Positions 41,447 to 57,000 of a stretch of 64,000 nt of DNA are shown piece after piece. The DNA lies in NCBI GenBank assembly GCA_032717465.1, contig CM064671.1, positions 60,031,859 through 60,095,858 of the forward strand, read 5' to 3'. A model generated the notes under the pieces. The model did not search any database. It was not told the origin of the DNA and worked only from the letters and a program-made list of their open reading frames with translations. The translations under genes and the position numbers were made by a program. This stretch comes from Coenobita brevimanus. Lineage: Eukaryota; Arthropoda; Malacostraca; Decapoda; Coenobitidae. Each line of letters opens with the position of its first letter. Position 1 is the first letter of the stretch.

Positions 41447-42408
41447 ACGGTAGCGCCAGCCCGGGGCTATTACAAAAAAGACAACAAGTCAGCCTTAGAT
41501 GATCGGCCTCCACTGCGTTGCAAAAATAACGCAGACCCCGGCACTGACACTCCGCAAACTAGAGAAAAACTGCGCAACGGAAAAACTAAAACGCAACACT
41601 CTGTACTTTGATAATAAACGGAACAGCCTACCTATAGATCTAGCCTACTATCGTCACTACCGGAAGTAATACCGCCCGAGACAGCCTACAGGAACACCTC
41701 CCACTTACTTCCGGTGGTGACGACTTTCTACTTAACCCGTGTCCAAGGGGGAACGCAGTTAATAGCTCACGATGATTCTCACTAGCCTTGAGCAAAGAGA
41801 TGGGATTAACTGTGTAGGGGGTAGGGGTGTGTGTGTGTATGTACGTGTGTTGGGGAACGTTAACAAAGGCAGCGAGAAGACCACGGTGAGCCAAACTGGC
41901 CCTCCAAAGACAACACGGTTACAAAAATAAAATAACTACTTCCCTCAGTCAGCAACAAAAGAATAAAAATAAACTTAAATGAAAACGCCAGCTCGGCATA
42001 AAAATGACTGGAGAGAGAGAGTGTACAAGCACCCGATACTAAAGCTGGCTGGGAAGATACTGACTCTGATCAAGGCTCGCGCACGGCCAAGCGCGAACGC
42101 ATAATCAAATTAATTAATAAGAACTTATATTCGTGCCCCTCTCTCTCTACAATGAATTGGTACTTCAAATGCAAGCAAAACATCATTAAATATACTGGTA
42201 GCTCACACACGACAATCAAAATAATCAAATGCATCCTCAGCATGGTATTAAATAAAATTGCCCTCAGTGGCAGGAACAGAAAGAAACAAAAGAACTTGTA
42301 ACACTCGCTAATGTAAACTCCGCGAATGACACGGATACATACTGCATAATCCCCTAGCCCAGCTGTAACGGCTGCACCCGTGGGAACGGAAAGGCGGACA
42401 GCGTAACA
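41443..42408 (-). repeat. 3' LTR of the gypsy element
   Basis: 966 bp; on the plus strand it starts TGTTACGG and ends GCGTAACA. Almost identical to 47,924-48,894. Holds a TG-rich microsatellite and short frames that also occur in the other LTR; these are not genes. Confidence 0.95.
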
Positions 42409-42425
42409 CGCCCTTCCCCAAAGGA
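42409..42425 (-). promoter_or_regulatory. Polypurine tract next to 3' LTR
   Basis: On the minus strand CCTTTGGGGAAGGGCG lies directly upstream of the LTR start (TGTTAC). Its position and purine bias fit the plus-strand primer. Confidence 0.65.
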
Positions 42426-42456
42426 AAATTTTGAGCCCTGGATCAAAATTTTCGAA

Positions 42457-45400
42457 TCATGACCCTGACCCCTCCCTGGACAAACAATCAGCAATTACGT
42501 TATCAGTCCCTTTAATATGCCTAACTTCTAAATTGTACTCTTGCAAAAGCAAACTCCAGCGGGTCAAACGCTGGTTCTTAAATTTAAACTTGTTCAAAAA
42601 CTGCAGGGGATGATGGTCTGAATAAATCTTGATCACCGGGCCAAAAGGGGGCAGGTAGACAGCAAAGTGTTGCAGGGCCAGGATAATCGCTAATAACTCC
42701 TGCTCTATGACAGAGTAGTTTTTCTGGGCTCTATTAAACTTCTTTGAGAAGTATGATATGGGATGTTCAACCTGGCCCTCATCCGGCTGCATCAACACTG
42801 CTCCTACCCCTACTCGGCTAGCATCAACTGCCAGCACAAAAGATCTGTCAAAATCTGGTGCACGCAATATAGGGTGGTGGCACAGCAGAGACTTAACAGT
42901 AGTAAAAGCTTGCTCACACTCGGCTGTCCACTGCCACTTCTTATCCTTGCGCAATAAGTCAGTAAGAGGGGCAAGCACTGTGGAGTAATTCCCAATAAAT
43001 CGTCTGTAATAGCCGATCATGCCCAAAAATCGCTGGAGGGCACGGCGACACTGGGGTGCTGCAAAGTTGGAAATGGCATCCACCTTAGCCCGAGGTGGAG
43101 CCACTTGCCCATGTCCCACAACAAATCCAAGGTACTGGACCTTAGCACGTACGAACTCGCACTTGTCCAAGTTGACTACTAAGCCAGCTTCCTCCAACCG
43201 CTTAATGAGCATTTCCACATGATCAAGGTGCTCCTCCCACTTGGTGTCATACACAATGACATCATCGATGTAAACGACACAATTAGGTATGCCATCCACC
43301 ACTTTATCCATAAGCCTCTGGAAAGTGGCTGGAACATTCTTCAATCCATAAGGCATCACCTGGCACTGATATACTGCACCACTGACAACAAAGCTAGCCA
43401 CTTGTTTAGCCCGTTCCGTCAGCGGGACCTGCCAGTATCCTTTTACTAAGTCAAGCTTGGTGATATAAGTGGCATTTCCCACCTTGTCCACGGAGTCATC
43501 GACCCGAGGCAAGGGATAAGCATCTTTCTTAGACAGTGAGTTAACTTTCCGGAAGTCCACACACAACCTAACCTTCCCATCTGGCTTCGGCTGCAAGGTA
43601 ACTGGTGAACTCCACTCACTGAAACTCCTCTTGATCAATCCATGGTCCAACATATACTTGATCTCATTATCGAGAGCTTTCTGTCTGATAGGGTTGATGC
43701 GGTAGGGAGCTAATTTTACAGGCTTACTATCCCCAACGTCAATGTCATGAGTAGCCCAAGTTGTCAATCCCGGTGAATCTCCAAAAACTTTCGGATGTTT
43801 CCATAATCTGTTGCAGAGCTCTTCTCGCTTTACTGGATCAAGGTGTCGCAATTTCTCCACCAGAGCTGCATAACCATTGCCCTCCCATAGGTCAGCTGGT
43901 AACATCTCACCACGACTAAGCACTTCCTCCTGCTCCTCCAACTCACTACCAACCGCCAAAACTACAGGAGCGCTCTTATCCCTGGTTCCCTCAACGTCCA
44001 CTCCAAAGTCACCTTCCAGGGACTGTGGCTGTAACCCTGGTCCACTACTCACATCACCGGCACCAACAGCTCCCTCCACAGCACGTTCCTTTGATGCCAC
44101 GTCCTCCTTTCCCCGTCCTTCACATCCCAGGTGAGAGACATCAGCAGTCATCCCACAATGAGAATCAACTGGGCGGTAGTATGGCTTCAACATATTAATG
44201 TGGCACAACTGAGTACTCTTCCGCCTATCTGGGGTAACAATTAGATAGTCAAGTTCCCCAACTCTCTTCTTCACAATATAAGGACCACTGAATCTAGCCG
44301 CCAGAGGTTTTCCTTGCATGGGCAGCAGTGCCAAAACTTCATCTCCTTGCTTAAACTCACGACTTCTGACCTTCTTATCATAATGAGCCTTCATTTTCGC
44401 TTGAGCCCCGATTAGATGGTCACGGGCAAGCTCTAAAGCGCAATGCAGTCTCTCCCGAGTGCGGCAGACATAGTCAAGCATGGATTCCTGGTTGCCAGAT
44501 TTGTTGTTACTCCAGGCCTCTCGCACCACATCCAAGGGACCACGAACTCTGTGCCCAAACACTAACTCATTGGGTGAAAACCCTAACGACTCAGTTGGTA
44601 CCTCTCTCACTGCAAACATAACAAAGGGTACCGCTAGGTCCCAATCCTTTCCACTATCATAGCAGAAGGTGCGCAGCATGGTCTTTAAGGTCTGATGATG
44701 CCTCTCCAGGGCACCTTGTGACTGCGGATGGTAGGCACTGGACAAAATGTGTTTGATGCCCAACTCTGTCATTGTCTGCTTAAATAAATTAGATGTAAAA
44801 TTTACTCCACGGTCTGACTGCAACTCCTTGGGCAGGCCAAAATGAGTAAAGAACAGGATAAGTTGCTTGACTACTGACTTCGCCTGCATGCTTCTGATTG
44901 GTATAGCCTCTGGGTATCGCGTTGTAACATCCATTATGGTTAACAAATACTTGTTTCCAGCAGAAGTAGGAGGTAAAGGGCCCACAATATCAATGATTAC
45001 CCGGGTAAACGGAGGTTCAACTGCAGGAATGGGAGTCAAAGGGGCCACAGGAAGAACTTGATTAGGCTTGCCCACCATCTGACACGTGTGACAGCTCTTG
45101 ATGTACGCAGCAACTTGTCCCGGCATACTTGGCCACCAAAAATTATATCTTAAGCGCTGCACTGTCTTCCTGTTTCCCAAGTGACCTGCTAAAGGTCCCT
45201 CATGTGCTAACTGTATTAACGGCACCCTATACTGCACAGGCACCGCCACCTGCACTAACTCACTCACTCCTCCATCTACCGTGGCGCCAGTGGGCGTCCA
45301 TCGGCGATGTAAAACATTATCTTTAATCAGGAACTCCTCCTTACCACACTCCATACTTCTTTCTTCCCCTACTCGAGCAAACAAGGGCTTTAATGTTACA

Positions 45401-47766
45401 TCCTCCTGTTGCTTCACCCTCAATTCTGCTGGCCCAACACCCGCCAGCTCTACTGAGGACTGAGATAAGGGACTGGTCGGGACACTGGATTGCGAAGGGC
45501 GATCAATCTCAGCGTCACCTCTAGTACACTCGACAGGGGTAGGAATGTCAGACTCCACACTGACATCATCACCTCTACCCTCAACAGTGACACTCTGTTC
45601 CTCAGGCGCGTTTGACGGAGGTCCTGCATCCCCGCAGTCGACCCCAGCGTCCTGAAATTCTAATTCAGTCGGTGGGCTGGGTTCAGTCTCCACACAGACA
45701 TACTCAGCACCACCTCTAGTGTCCTGAGTGGGAAGTGGGGCGGCACCCATGCACGCATTCCCACTCTCCTCACCCACCACAGCAACACTCTGCTCACTAG
45801 GTTCCTCCATTGGTGGCCCTGCCTCACCACAGTCGACCCCAAGAACCTGTGACTTCACCAGTTCTTCCTCCCGGGCTGCAACCTGTGCCATAGATCGTGT
45901 AATTGCACAGACCGGGAACATGGCTTCCACTTCTGCATCAACTTCAATACCAATTTCTGGGGCGTCAAAACACTTCTCTGCCACAACAACTGGTGGGGGA
46001 ATAGATGGAAATACTTTCTCCCCAGCCAGGTCGTTCCCCAGCAGAAAATCAATCCCCTCTACTGGCATTACATCAGCAACAGCTACTTGAGCTGCAGCCT
46101 GAACAATGGGGCAATCGAGTTCCACATGAACATAATCATAGTATTCATCTGAGTTCATGCCTCTACACAGCACATACTTCCCTGAGTTTACAGGCCCTCC
46201 AGTCACGTTTCTGCACACAGACTGTTGTGCACAGGTATCACGAGCCACAGTAACTGGATAACTGATCCCATGAATTTTCACTGTGCCGTGACATATAAAA
46301 GGTTTACACCAGTCTAGGGACGATTTCTGAGGCAGTTCATCCGGAGGTGGCGTAGCATGTTGGGTAACCTTTTCAGCCTGAGCTGGCAGCGAGCACAGCC
46401 GGCTGCACTCCAGCTTTCCACAGACTTCTCCCTCACCGTTACCACTCTCCCAACTCCTCTCGTTCACCTGACTCGAACCTACAATTAGTGCCACTGGTTT
46501 GGCATTTTGGGAGGCCTTCCACTTAGGGCAGTTAGGCTTGATGTGCCCACTCTGTTTGCAAAAGTAACAAACTAGCTTCGAACTGGATACAGGGCTCTTT
46601 CTCCCTGAATTCTTTTTCTCCTCTGAACTTCCCTTGGACTGATTCACGGGAGATTTATCCCAGGCAGGGCCACCCACAGTCCTCTCCCTGGAATACTGAA
46701 AATTAGCGTACTTGACCCCCATACTCCGCAAGGCAAACACCCGGTCATCAGCCCACGTCGCTGCTTCCTTCACGGTCTTAAATCTCTTCTCCCTAATTTT
46801 AACACCAATTTCTTTGTCAGCCATGTTGGTAAAATGTTCCATCAAAAGCAGTTCACGCACCTCGTTATACGAAGTGGCGCTCTCACTCAGCAACCACTCG
46901 TCTAACCTCTCCTCCAGATACCTAGCGTAGGCCATATAGGTGTCAGCAGGCCTTTTCCGAGCACCACGGAACAACAACCGATAAGCCTCTGGTCTAAGTT
47001 CATATGCCTTCAGGATGGTTGTTTTAAATTCATCATAATCATCTACATCCTCAGGGCTCAACCTATTATACACTTCCAAGGCTTTTCCCTTCAGCACATT
47101 AGATACCAACCCCACCCAGCGCTGCCTTGGCCACTCAAACTCCCTAGCCTTCTTCTCAAACCTGACAAACCATTCTGTCACCTTCAACTCATCAAATGCT
47201 GGCACTAATTTTAGACTCCTTGAGAACCAACTCTCCCTATCCTCTGCACGGCCTGAGGTTTGGGTATCTGAAGTTGGTCTATTAGCAGTCACCTCCAAGC
47301 GAGTCTTCTCCAGCTCAAATCGCATTTTTTCACGCTGCATCTCCATCTCCCTCTCTTCTTTCTCTCTGGCACGCTGCATTTCCATCTCCCTCTCTTCTTT
47401 TGCACGCTGCATCTCCCTCTCTTCTTTTGCACGCTGCATCTCCCTCTCTTCTTTTGCACGCTGCATTTCCATCTCCATCTTTTTCAACTCCAACTGCAAC
47501 TGAGCCTCCGGTGACAAGGCTCCAGGGTATATGGGAGTGGAATGAACAACTCCAGGGAAAGCACCAGACATCCCTGGGGGAACTGCTCTAAACTGGCTCG
47601 GCGGCATCATAGATGGTAATAGTGGGGTAGCGAAACGAGGCATTTCAGCACCATAGTCAAACTCAGGGCTCACACGGGGTGTACCTTTGCTATGTGCCTC
47701 TCGTTGTTCCATATCCACAGGTGACTCAGCACGTACGCGATCTGGTGTAGACACGCGTGACTCCAT
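42457..47766 (-). CDS. Gag-Pol polyprotein, integrase-before-RT gypsy type
   Basis: 1,769 residues, no stops; start ATG is 157 bp after the 5' LTR. Coiled-coil of EEREMQRAK repeats (about 86-160). Capsid with a SCAN-like helical region (about 258-347; YLEERLDEWL, ELLLMEHF). Zinc knuckle CX2CX4HX4C (400-413). Protease 490-590 with ARDTCAQQS: the usual DTG is DTC (510-512), while LLGNDL is present. Acidic linker (590-780). Integrase: HHCC zinc site (H855, H862, C892, C895), D926, D985, E1021 with exactly 35 residues between the last two, and a GPY/F module (1,159-1,196). RT: LDLVKGYWQ (D1439) and YIDD (1,499-1,502). RNase H: D1648, E1690, D1717, D1760 (TDNVIADCLSR). The polyprotein makes virus-like particles, copies its RNA and inserts the DNA. 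There is no chromodomain. Apart from the protease Gly change it looks functional. Confidence 0.95.
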   Translation of the reverse strand: MESRVSTPDRVRAESPVDMEQREAHSKGTPRVSPEFDYGAEMPRFATPLLPSMMPPSQFRAVPPGMSGAFPGVVHSTPIYPGALSPEAQLQLELKKMEMEMQRAKEEREMQRAKEEREMQRAKEEREMEMQRAREKEEREMEMQREKMRFELEKTRLEVTANRPTSDTQTSGRAEDRESWFSRSLKLVPAFDELKVTEWFVRFEKKAREFEWPRQRWVGLVSNVLKGKALEVYNRLSPEDVDDYDEFKTTILKAYELRPEAYRLLFRGARKRPADTYMAYARYLEERLDEWLLSESATSYNEVRELLLMEHFTNMADKEIGVKIREKRFKTVKEAATWADDRVFALRSMGVKYANFQYSRERTVGGPAWDKSPVNQSKGSSEEKKNSGRKSPVSSSKLVCYFCKQSGHIKPNCPKWKASQNAKPVALIVGSSQVNERSWESGNGEGEVCGKLECSRLCSLPAQAEKVTQHATPPPDELPQKSSLDWCKPFICHGTVKIHGISYPVTVARDTCAQQSVCRNVTGGPVNSGKYVLCRGMNSDEYYDYVHVELDCPIVQAAAQVAVADVMPVEGIDFLLGNDLAGEKVFPSIPPPVVVAEKCFDAPEIGIEVDAEVEAMFPVCAITRSMAQVAAREEELVKSQVLGVDCGEAGPPMEEPSEQSVAVVGEESGNACMGAAPLPTQDTRGGAEYVCVETEPSPPTELEFQDAGVDCGDAGPPSNAPEEQSVTVEGRGDDVSVESDIPTPVECTRGDAEIDRPSQSSVPTSPLSQSSVELAGVGPAELRVKQQEDVTLKPLFARVGEERSMECGKEEFLIKDNVLHRRWTPTGATVDGGVSELVQVAVPVQYRVPLIQLAHEGPLAGHLGNRKTVQRLRYNFWWPSMPGQVAAYIKSCHTCQMVGKPNQVLPVAPLTPIPAVEPPFTRVIIDIVGPLPPTSAGNKYLLTIMDVTTRYPEAIPIRSMQAKSVVKQLILFFTHFGLPKELQSDRGVNFTSNLFKQTMTELGIKHILSSAYHPQSQGALERHHQTLKTMLRTFCYDSGKDWDLAVPFVMFAVREVPTESLGFSPNELVFGHRVRGPLDVVREAWSNNKSGNQESMLDYVCRTRERLHCALELARDHLIGAQAKMKAHYDKKVRSREFKQGDEVLALLPMQGKPLAARFSGPYIVKKRVGELDYLIVTPDRRKSTQLCHINMLKPYYRPVDSHCGMTADVSHLGCEGRGKEDVASKERAVEGAVGAGDVSSGPGLQPQSLEGDFGVDVEGTRDKSAPVVLAVGSELEEQEEVLSRGEMLPADLWEGNGYAALVEKLRHLDPVKREELCNRLWKHPKVFGDSPGLTTWATHDIDVGDSKPVKLAPYRINPIRQKALDNEIKYMLDHGLIKRSFSEWSSPVTLQPKPDGKVRLCVDFRKVNSLSKKDAYPLPRVDDSVDKVGNATYITKLDLVKGYWQVPLTERAKQVASFVVSGAVYQCQVMPYGLKNVPATFQRLMDKVVDGIPNCVVYIDDVIVYDTKWEEHLDHVEMLIKRLEEAGLVVNLDKCEFVRAKVQYLGFVVGHGQVAPPRAKVDAISNFAAPQCRRALQRFLGMIGYYRRFIGNYSTVLAPLTDLLRKDKKWQWTAECEQAFTTVKSLLCHHPILRAPDFDRSFVLAVDASRVGVGAVLMQPDEGQVEHPISYFSKKFNRAQKNYSVIEQELLAIILALQHFAVYLPPFGPVIKIYSDHHPLQFLNKFKFKNQRLTRWSLLLQEYNLEVRHIKGTDNVIADCLSREGSGS

Positions 47767-47902
47767 GGCGACAAATCAATGGCAGTACTAAATAATGAAA
47801 TACTAATGCTGACTGAGAAACTACACACACATCAACTTCACCTCAAAGCACAGAGAACGCCAAGGTAACGATATCCTAGCAAGAAGAAGGCACTGTTAGG
47901 AT

Positions 47903-47922
47903 ATCCTGATGCGAGGTCGCCA
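47903..47922 (-). promoter_or_regulatory. Probable primer-binding site
   Basis: On the minus strand TGGCGACCTCGCATCAGG starts one base after the 5' LTR. TGG fits the CCA end of a tRNA; the tRNA species is not assigned. Confidence 0.5.
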
Positions 47923-47923
47923 C

Positions 47924-48894
47924 TGTTACGGTAGCGCCAGCCCGGGGCTATTACAAAAAAGACAACAAGTCAGCCTTAGATGATCGGCCTCCACTGCGTT
48001 GCAAAAATAACGCAGACCCCGGCACTGACACTCCGCAAACTAGAGAAAAACTGCGCAACGGAAAAACTAAAACGCAACACTCTGTACTTTGATAATAAAC
48101 GGAACAGCCTACCTATAGATCTAGCCTACTATCGTCACTACCGGAAGTAATACCGCCCGAGACAGCCTACAGGAACACCTCCCACTTACTTCCGGTGGTG
48201 ACGACTTTCTACTTAACCCGTGTCCAAGGGGGAACGCAGTTAATAGCTCACGATGATTCTCACTAGCCTTGAGCAAAGAGATGGGATTAACTGTGTAGGG
48301 GGTAGGGGTGTGTGTGTGTATGTACGTGTGTTGGGGAACGTTAACAAAGGCAGCGAGAAGACCACGGTGAGCCAAACTGGCCCTCCAAAGACAACACGGT
48401 TACAAAAATAAAATAACTACTTCCCTCAGTCAGCAACAAAAGAATAAAAATAAACTTAAATGAAAACGCCAGCTCGGCATAAAAATGACTGGGGAGAGAG
48501 AGAGAGTGTACAAGCACCCGATACTAAAGCTGGCTGGGAAGAGACTGACTCTGATCAAGGCTCGCGCACGGCCAAGCGCGAACGCATAATCAAATTAATT
48601 AATAAGAACTTATATTCGTGCCCCTCTCTCTCTCTACAATGAATTGGTACTTCAAATGCAAGCAAAACATCATTAAATATACTGGTAGCTCACACACGAC
48701 AATCAAAATAATCAAATGCATCCTCAGCATGGTATTAAATAAAATTGCCCTCAGTGGCAGGAACGAAAGAAACAAAAGAACTTGTAACACTCGCTAATGT
48801 AAACTCCGCGAATGACACGGATACATACTGCATAATCCCCTAGCCCAGCTGTAACGGCTGCACCCGTGGGAACGGAAAGGCGGACAGCGTAACA
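47924..48894 (-). repeat. 5' LTR of the gypsy element
   Basis: 971 bp; carries the promoter of the element by position. Differences from the other LTR: extra GA and CT repeat units, a missing A in the GGAACAGAAAG region, and one clear substitution (GGGAAGAGAC versus GGGAAGATAC). Confidence 0.95.
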
Positions 48895-48904
48895 ATATAT
48901 ATAT

Positions 48905-51504
<2,600 letters not shown>

Positions 51505-51547
51505 CGGCCTCTATAGGAACACATAATCAGTCAGGCTTCTTTTATCA

Positions 51548-52984
<1,437 letters not shown>

Positions 52985-54037
52985 CGTGACCCATTTTTTT
53001 TAAACAGAAAAGTGGAAGGAAAAACAAATGAATAAAAAAAACTAATCCATATCCCAGATTACTGATGTCCTCTGTTCATAAAGTATTTGTAACAGTTAGC
53101 CTTGAACAGCTATAGGATGAAGTTTTGAGGGAAACAACTCTGGGGAAACGAGTTCCAAAGAGATGCACTTCGGGGAATGAAAGATTTCTGATAGGCAGAA
53201 GTTCTGCAATATGGCTGAGTGACATTCCAGTCATGAGCGCTACCAGATGCCCGTGTAGCACGAGGGAAGGCATGGATAGGTGGCACCGTAGACGCAACTT
53301 CGTCTGAGCATTTGCCATAAAAATATCTGTAAAATAACGCAAGGGAGGCAACATTCCTTCTTACTTGTAGAGGAAGTAGTTTATTTGAAAAGGCAGGGTT
53401 ATTAACAATTCAAACAGCTTTGTTCTGAATTTTTTCTAGTTGTTTTAATTCAACCTCTCCACACCCATTCCACAAGGAGAGTAGTATTCAGGCTGAGAGT
53501 GCACATGACTCATATAAATTATAGCTAACTGTTCGTCAGCGAAGAAGTTACGGACTCTGTACAATAATCCAAGTTTCTCTGAGGCGATTTTAGCAAGTGA
53601 TCTGACATGAGAGGTCCAGCTGAGGGCATTGTTAAGTGAGACACCGAGAATTTCAATACTTTTGGAGATGGAAATATTTGTATCAGTGAAGGTAATATAC
53701 GAATCTGGCAATATCTGTCTATTAGTAAATTGTATATATTTAGTTTTACTAGCATTAAATGAGACAAGGTTGTTTTGTCCCCATTCACTGATTGTAGATA
53801 AGCATTGATTTATGGAGATGGCTGTTCTAAGATGAGAGTTAGAGATATCAGACTTTGTAAATGGGTGTCTGAGTGTGAATGAACTATGAAGTGTTGAGTC
53901 ATCTGCATATGAATGGATGGGATTGTGGGTGATAGTTAAGAGATCATTAATATGAAACAGGAACAGTGTTGGCGTAAGAACTGATCGCTGCGGCACGCCA
54001 GCATTAGTTGAGTGGAAACTGGAATATACATCATCGA
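52985..54037 (-). mobile_element. Jockey/CR1-like LINE, 3' half
   Basis: Same family as 8,290-11,110. RT palm frame 53,996-53,445 (LTPTLFLFHINDLL, SYADDSTLHSSF, ILGVSLNNALSWTSHV) and the C-terminal frame 53,354-53,076. In the RT motif, GVPQGS has become MPQRS, so it is likely inactive. Cut at 54,037 by the 3' tail of an RTE-A copy. Confidence 0.85.
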
Positions 54038-57000
54038 AAAATATTCTATCTATATATTGCCAGACGCCTCAATCCCGTTCGGGGTGGCCACAAACAAATC
54101 GCCTCCACGTCACCCAGTCCCCTGCCATTTCACTGCCCTGCTCCCAACTCACACCCCCCTCTCTCATATACCTCTCCATCCCATCCCTCCATCTCATCCT
54201 CGACCTCCCCCTCCCTCTCCTCCCCTCCACCTCACTTACATACACTCTCTTCGTCAGTCTTTCATCCTCCATCCTCTCCACATGGCCAAACCACCTCAGT
54301 GTATTCCTCCTAACGCTTCCTATCACATCCATATCCACAGCACAATGCTCCTTTTTATCCTCACTTGTCAGTCTCTCTCCATGTGACTCCACAGGCTCCT
54401 CTTAAATAACTCATTTCCACTGCTCTCACTCTTGACTTGTGTCCTCCCAACAACGTCCAAGCTTCACTTCCATACGTTAGAGTTGGTATCACAATATTGT
54501 CATGTGGTAACTTTTTCACTTCCATTCTCACTTCCCTAATCCCTGTTTCTTATCACGGCTTTCAAGGAACCAGCAACCTTTCTTCCCTGCTGTACCCGTT
54601 CAAGCATTTCACCCTCCAAACCTCCATCCTTACTCATCACACTACCCAAGTAGGTAAACGTACTCACATTTTCCAATTACTCACCATCCACCCTCGCTGT
54701 ACATTCACTGACTTCACCTCTCTCAAAGACCATCACTTTACTCTTCCCTACATTCACCTTTAGATTCCGTTTCTTACACACTCTCCCAAACTCATCCACC
54801 AAGCCTTGCAGTTCCCCTTCGTCTTCACTCAACAACACAGTATCATCTGCAAACAACAGTACAGGGAGTTTCCAAACACTACGCTCTCTCACCAGGGCCA
54901 CTCCAACGTCCACTACTCTACCTTGTACCTCTTTTTTTACCCCATCCATATACAGGTTGAACAACCATTGAGACATGACACATCTCTGTTTCAACACAAC
55001 CTTCAAAGAGAAAAATTCACTCAGTTCACCATCCACACGCACTGCAGCCTTAACACCATCATACATACTCTTCACAGCATTCAACAACTTCCCATCTACT
55101 CCATATATTCTTAATACTTTCCACAATCCTTGTCTCTTCACCCTGTCATATGCTTTCTCCAGATCCATGAAAGCCACATACAACTTCTTCCCTTCTCTAG
55201 AAACATTTCCACTGAAGATCTAAGAATGAATATCTGATACACAACCTCTTCCCTTCCTAAAGTCTCCCTGTTCTTCTCCAAGTAATTCCTCTGTTATTTC
55301 TCTAACTCTGTCAATAAGTATCCTACCATACACTTTTCCTATTATACTAAAAAGACAAGTACCCCTATGATTACCACACACTTCTTTTTCCCCTTTTCCT
55401 TTGCACAAGGGAAAAATTATACCTGACTTCCAATCCTCCGGGACTCTACCTTCCTCCCAGGCCAATCTGCACATCTTCCACATCCATACTACTACTATCT
55501 CTCCCCCATGCTTCAGCATTTCACCACACACTCTATCAATTCCTGGGGTTTTCCCCAATTTAACTTTCTTGCTTCCACAACTTCTATCCTACTGATTTCT
55601 TCCTGTCTTCTCACCTCCCTCCTTCTCCCAGCCATTCCCTAGCCACTTATACTCACATTACTTCCATCCTCTATGTTCAACAATTCCTTAAAGTGTTCTC
55701 TCTATATGCTCACTTTTTCTTCCTTCTCCACTAGTAATCTACCATTTTTATCTTTCACTCCCCTGGTAACTTCACTTCCACCCTGTCTTACTCTCTTCAC
55801 CTATTTCCAGAACATTTTCTTACAGTCCCTCCACTTTACACTCAAATTCCTTCCAAATTCCTCATCCAGTCTCTTCTTACTCTCTCTTACTAATCTTTTC
55901 ACCTCTCTCTTCCTTTCTACATATAACTCTCTATTCCACCTCTCAACTTCTTCCATGCCCCTATTTCTCATCCATTCATTGTATGCTTTCTTCTTTTGTG
56001 CCACAGCCTGTTTTACCTCTTCATTCCAACATGCTGTTCCTTGCACCCCCCTCCGTCTTCTCTTCCTTCCACACACCACATCACATGCTGCACATATTCC
56101 TTCTGTGAATATCCTGCACACACCTTCCACGTCCCCCATCTGCTCCAATTCATAATTGCCCAATCGTTCCTTCACTTCTCTGTTATATTCTGCCTTTTTC
56201 TCATCCTCTTGTAACCTTTCCACTCTCCTTGCAAATACTTCTTCTTCCCGTCCTTCCCTTCTTCTATTTCTCCATCTTATTTTGTTCTTGATTCTGGTCA
56301 TCACCACGTAGTGGTCAGAAAATCCACTCCTCCAGCCTCTATAAGCTCTTGCATCCATTACACATCTTCGCATCCTTTCATCCACACACATAATCAATCA
56401 TTGCCTTAATTTCATTCAGTTCACCACCCACCCTTCTCATCACTCGCCATGTATACCTGTGGATCATTTTGTGCCTCAAGAGGGTATTGGCTATCACCAA
56501 CCTCCTACAAGCACAAAATGTCCACTAATGCACTGCCATTCTCGTCTATCTCAGCAGGCACACCCCACTCACCAGCTATTCCATCCACCTTCACATTCCC
56601 TACTTTACCATTTATATCACCGTTCAAAAACACTCTCTCAATCCTTCCAAACTTTCCATGTACACTTCCACATTTGTCCAGAACTCTTATCTCACTCTGG
56701 TTGCACGATCTTGCGTCAGCACATACATGCACACAATCGCCCATATTTGTATTCCAACTTTCAATCTTACCCACACAATCCTTGACCCAACTGATCCACA
56801 CTCTCCTATGTTCTTCTTGCACCTTTTACTCACAACTATACACACTCCTTCTTTAGCCCTCTCATTCTCACCTACTCCTGCACATATACCCCATCCATAC
56901 TCCCATTCTCTCACACTCTCACCTCGCCATTTAGTTTCATTTACTCCACATACATCAACTTTCGCACCATCAAGCACCTGGACAATCTCTCTCTCTTTCA

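Larger units (their letters stand above)
41443..48894 (-). mobile_element. Complete Gmr1-like Ty3/gypsy LTR retrotransposon (7.45 kb)
   Basis: Two LTRs (TG...CA) of 966 and 971 bp surround a primer-binding-site region, one Gag-Pol ORF of 1,769 codons and a purine-rich tract, all on the minus strand. The LTRs differ by one or two substitutions and three small repeat-length changes, so the insertion is recent. Domain order is Gag-protease-integrase-RT-RNase H. This copia-like order with gypsy-type enzymes and a SCAN-like capsid defines the Gmr1 group. There is no envelope frame. Inserted in the (TA)n tract of duplication copy 2; copy 1 (35,041-35,192) is the empty-site counterpart. Confidence 0.93.

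Noticed and set aside
41640..41894. 84-residue frame found twice, identical, near 41.7 and 48.2 kb
   Set aside because: It lies inside both LTRs, so identity follows from LTR identity; no protein signature.
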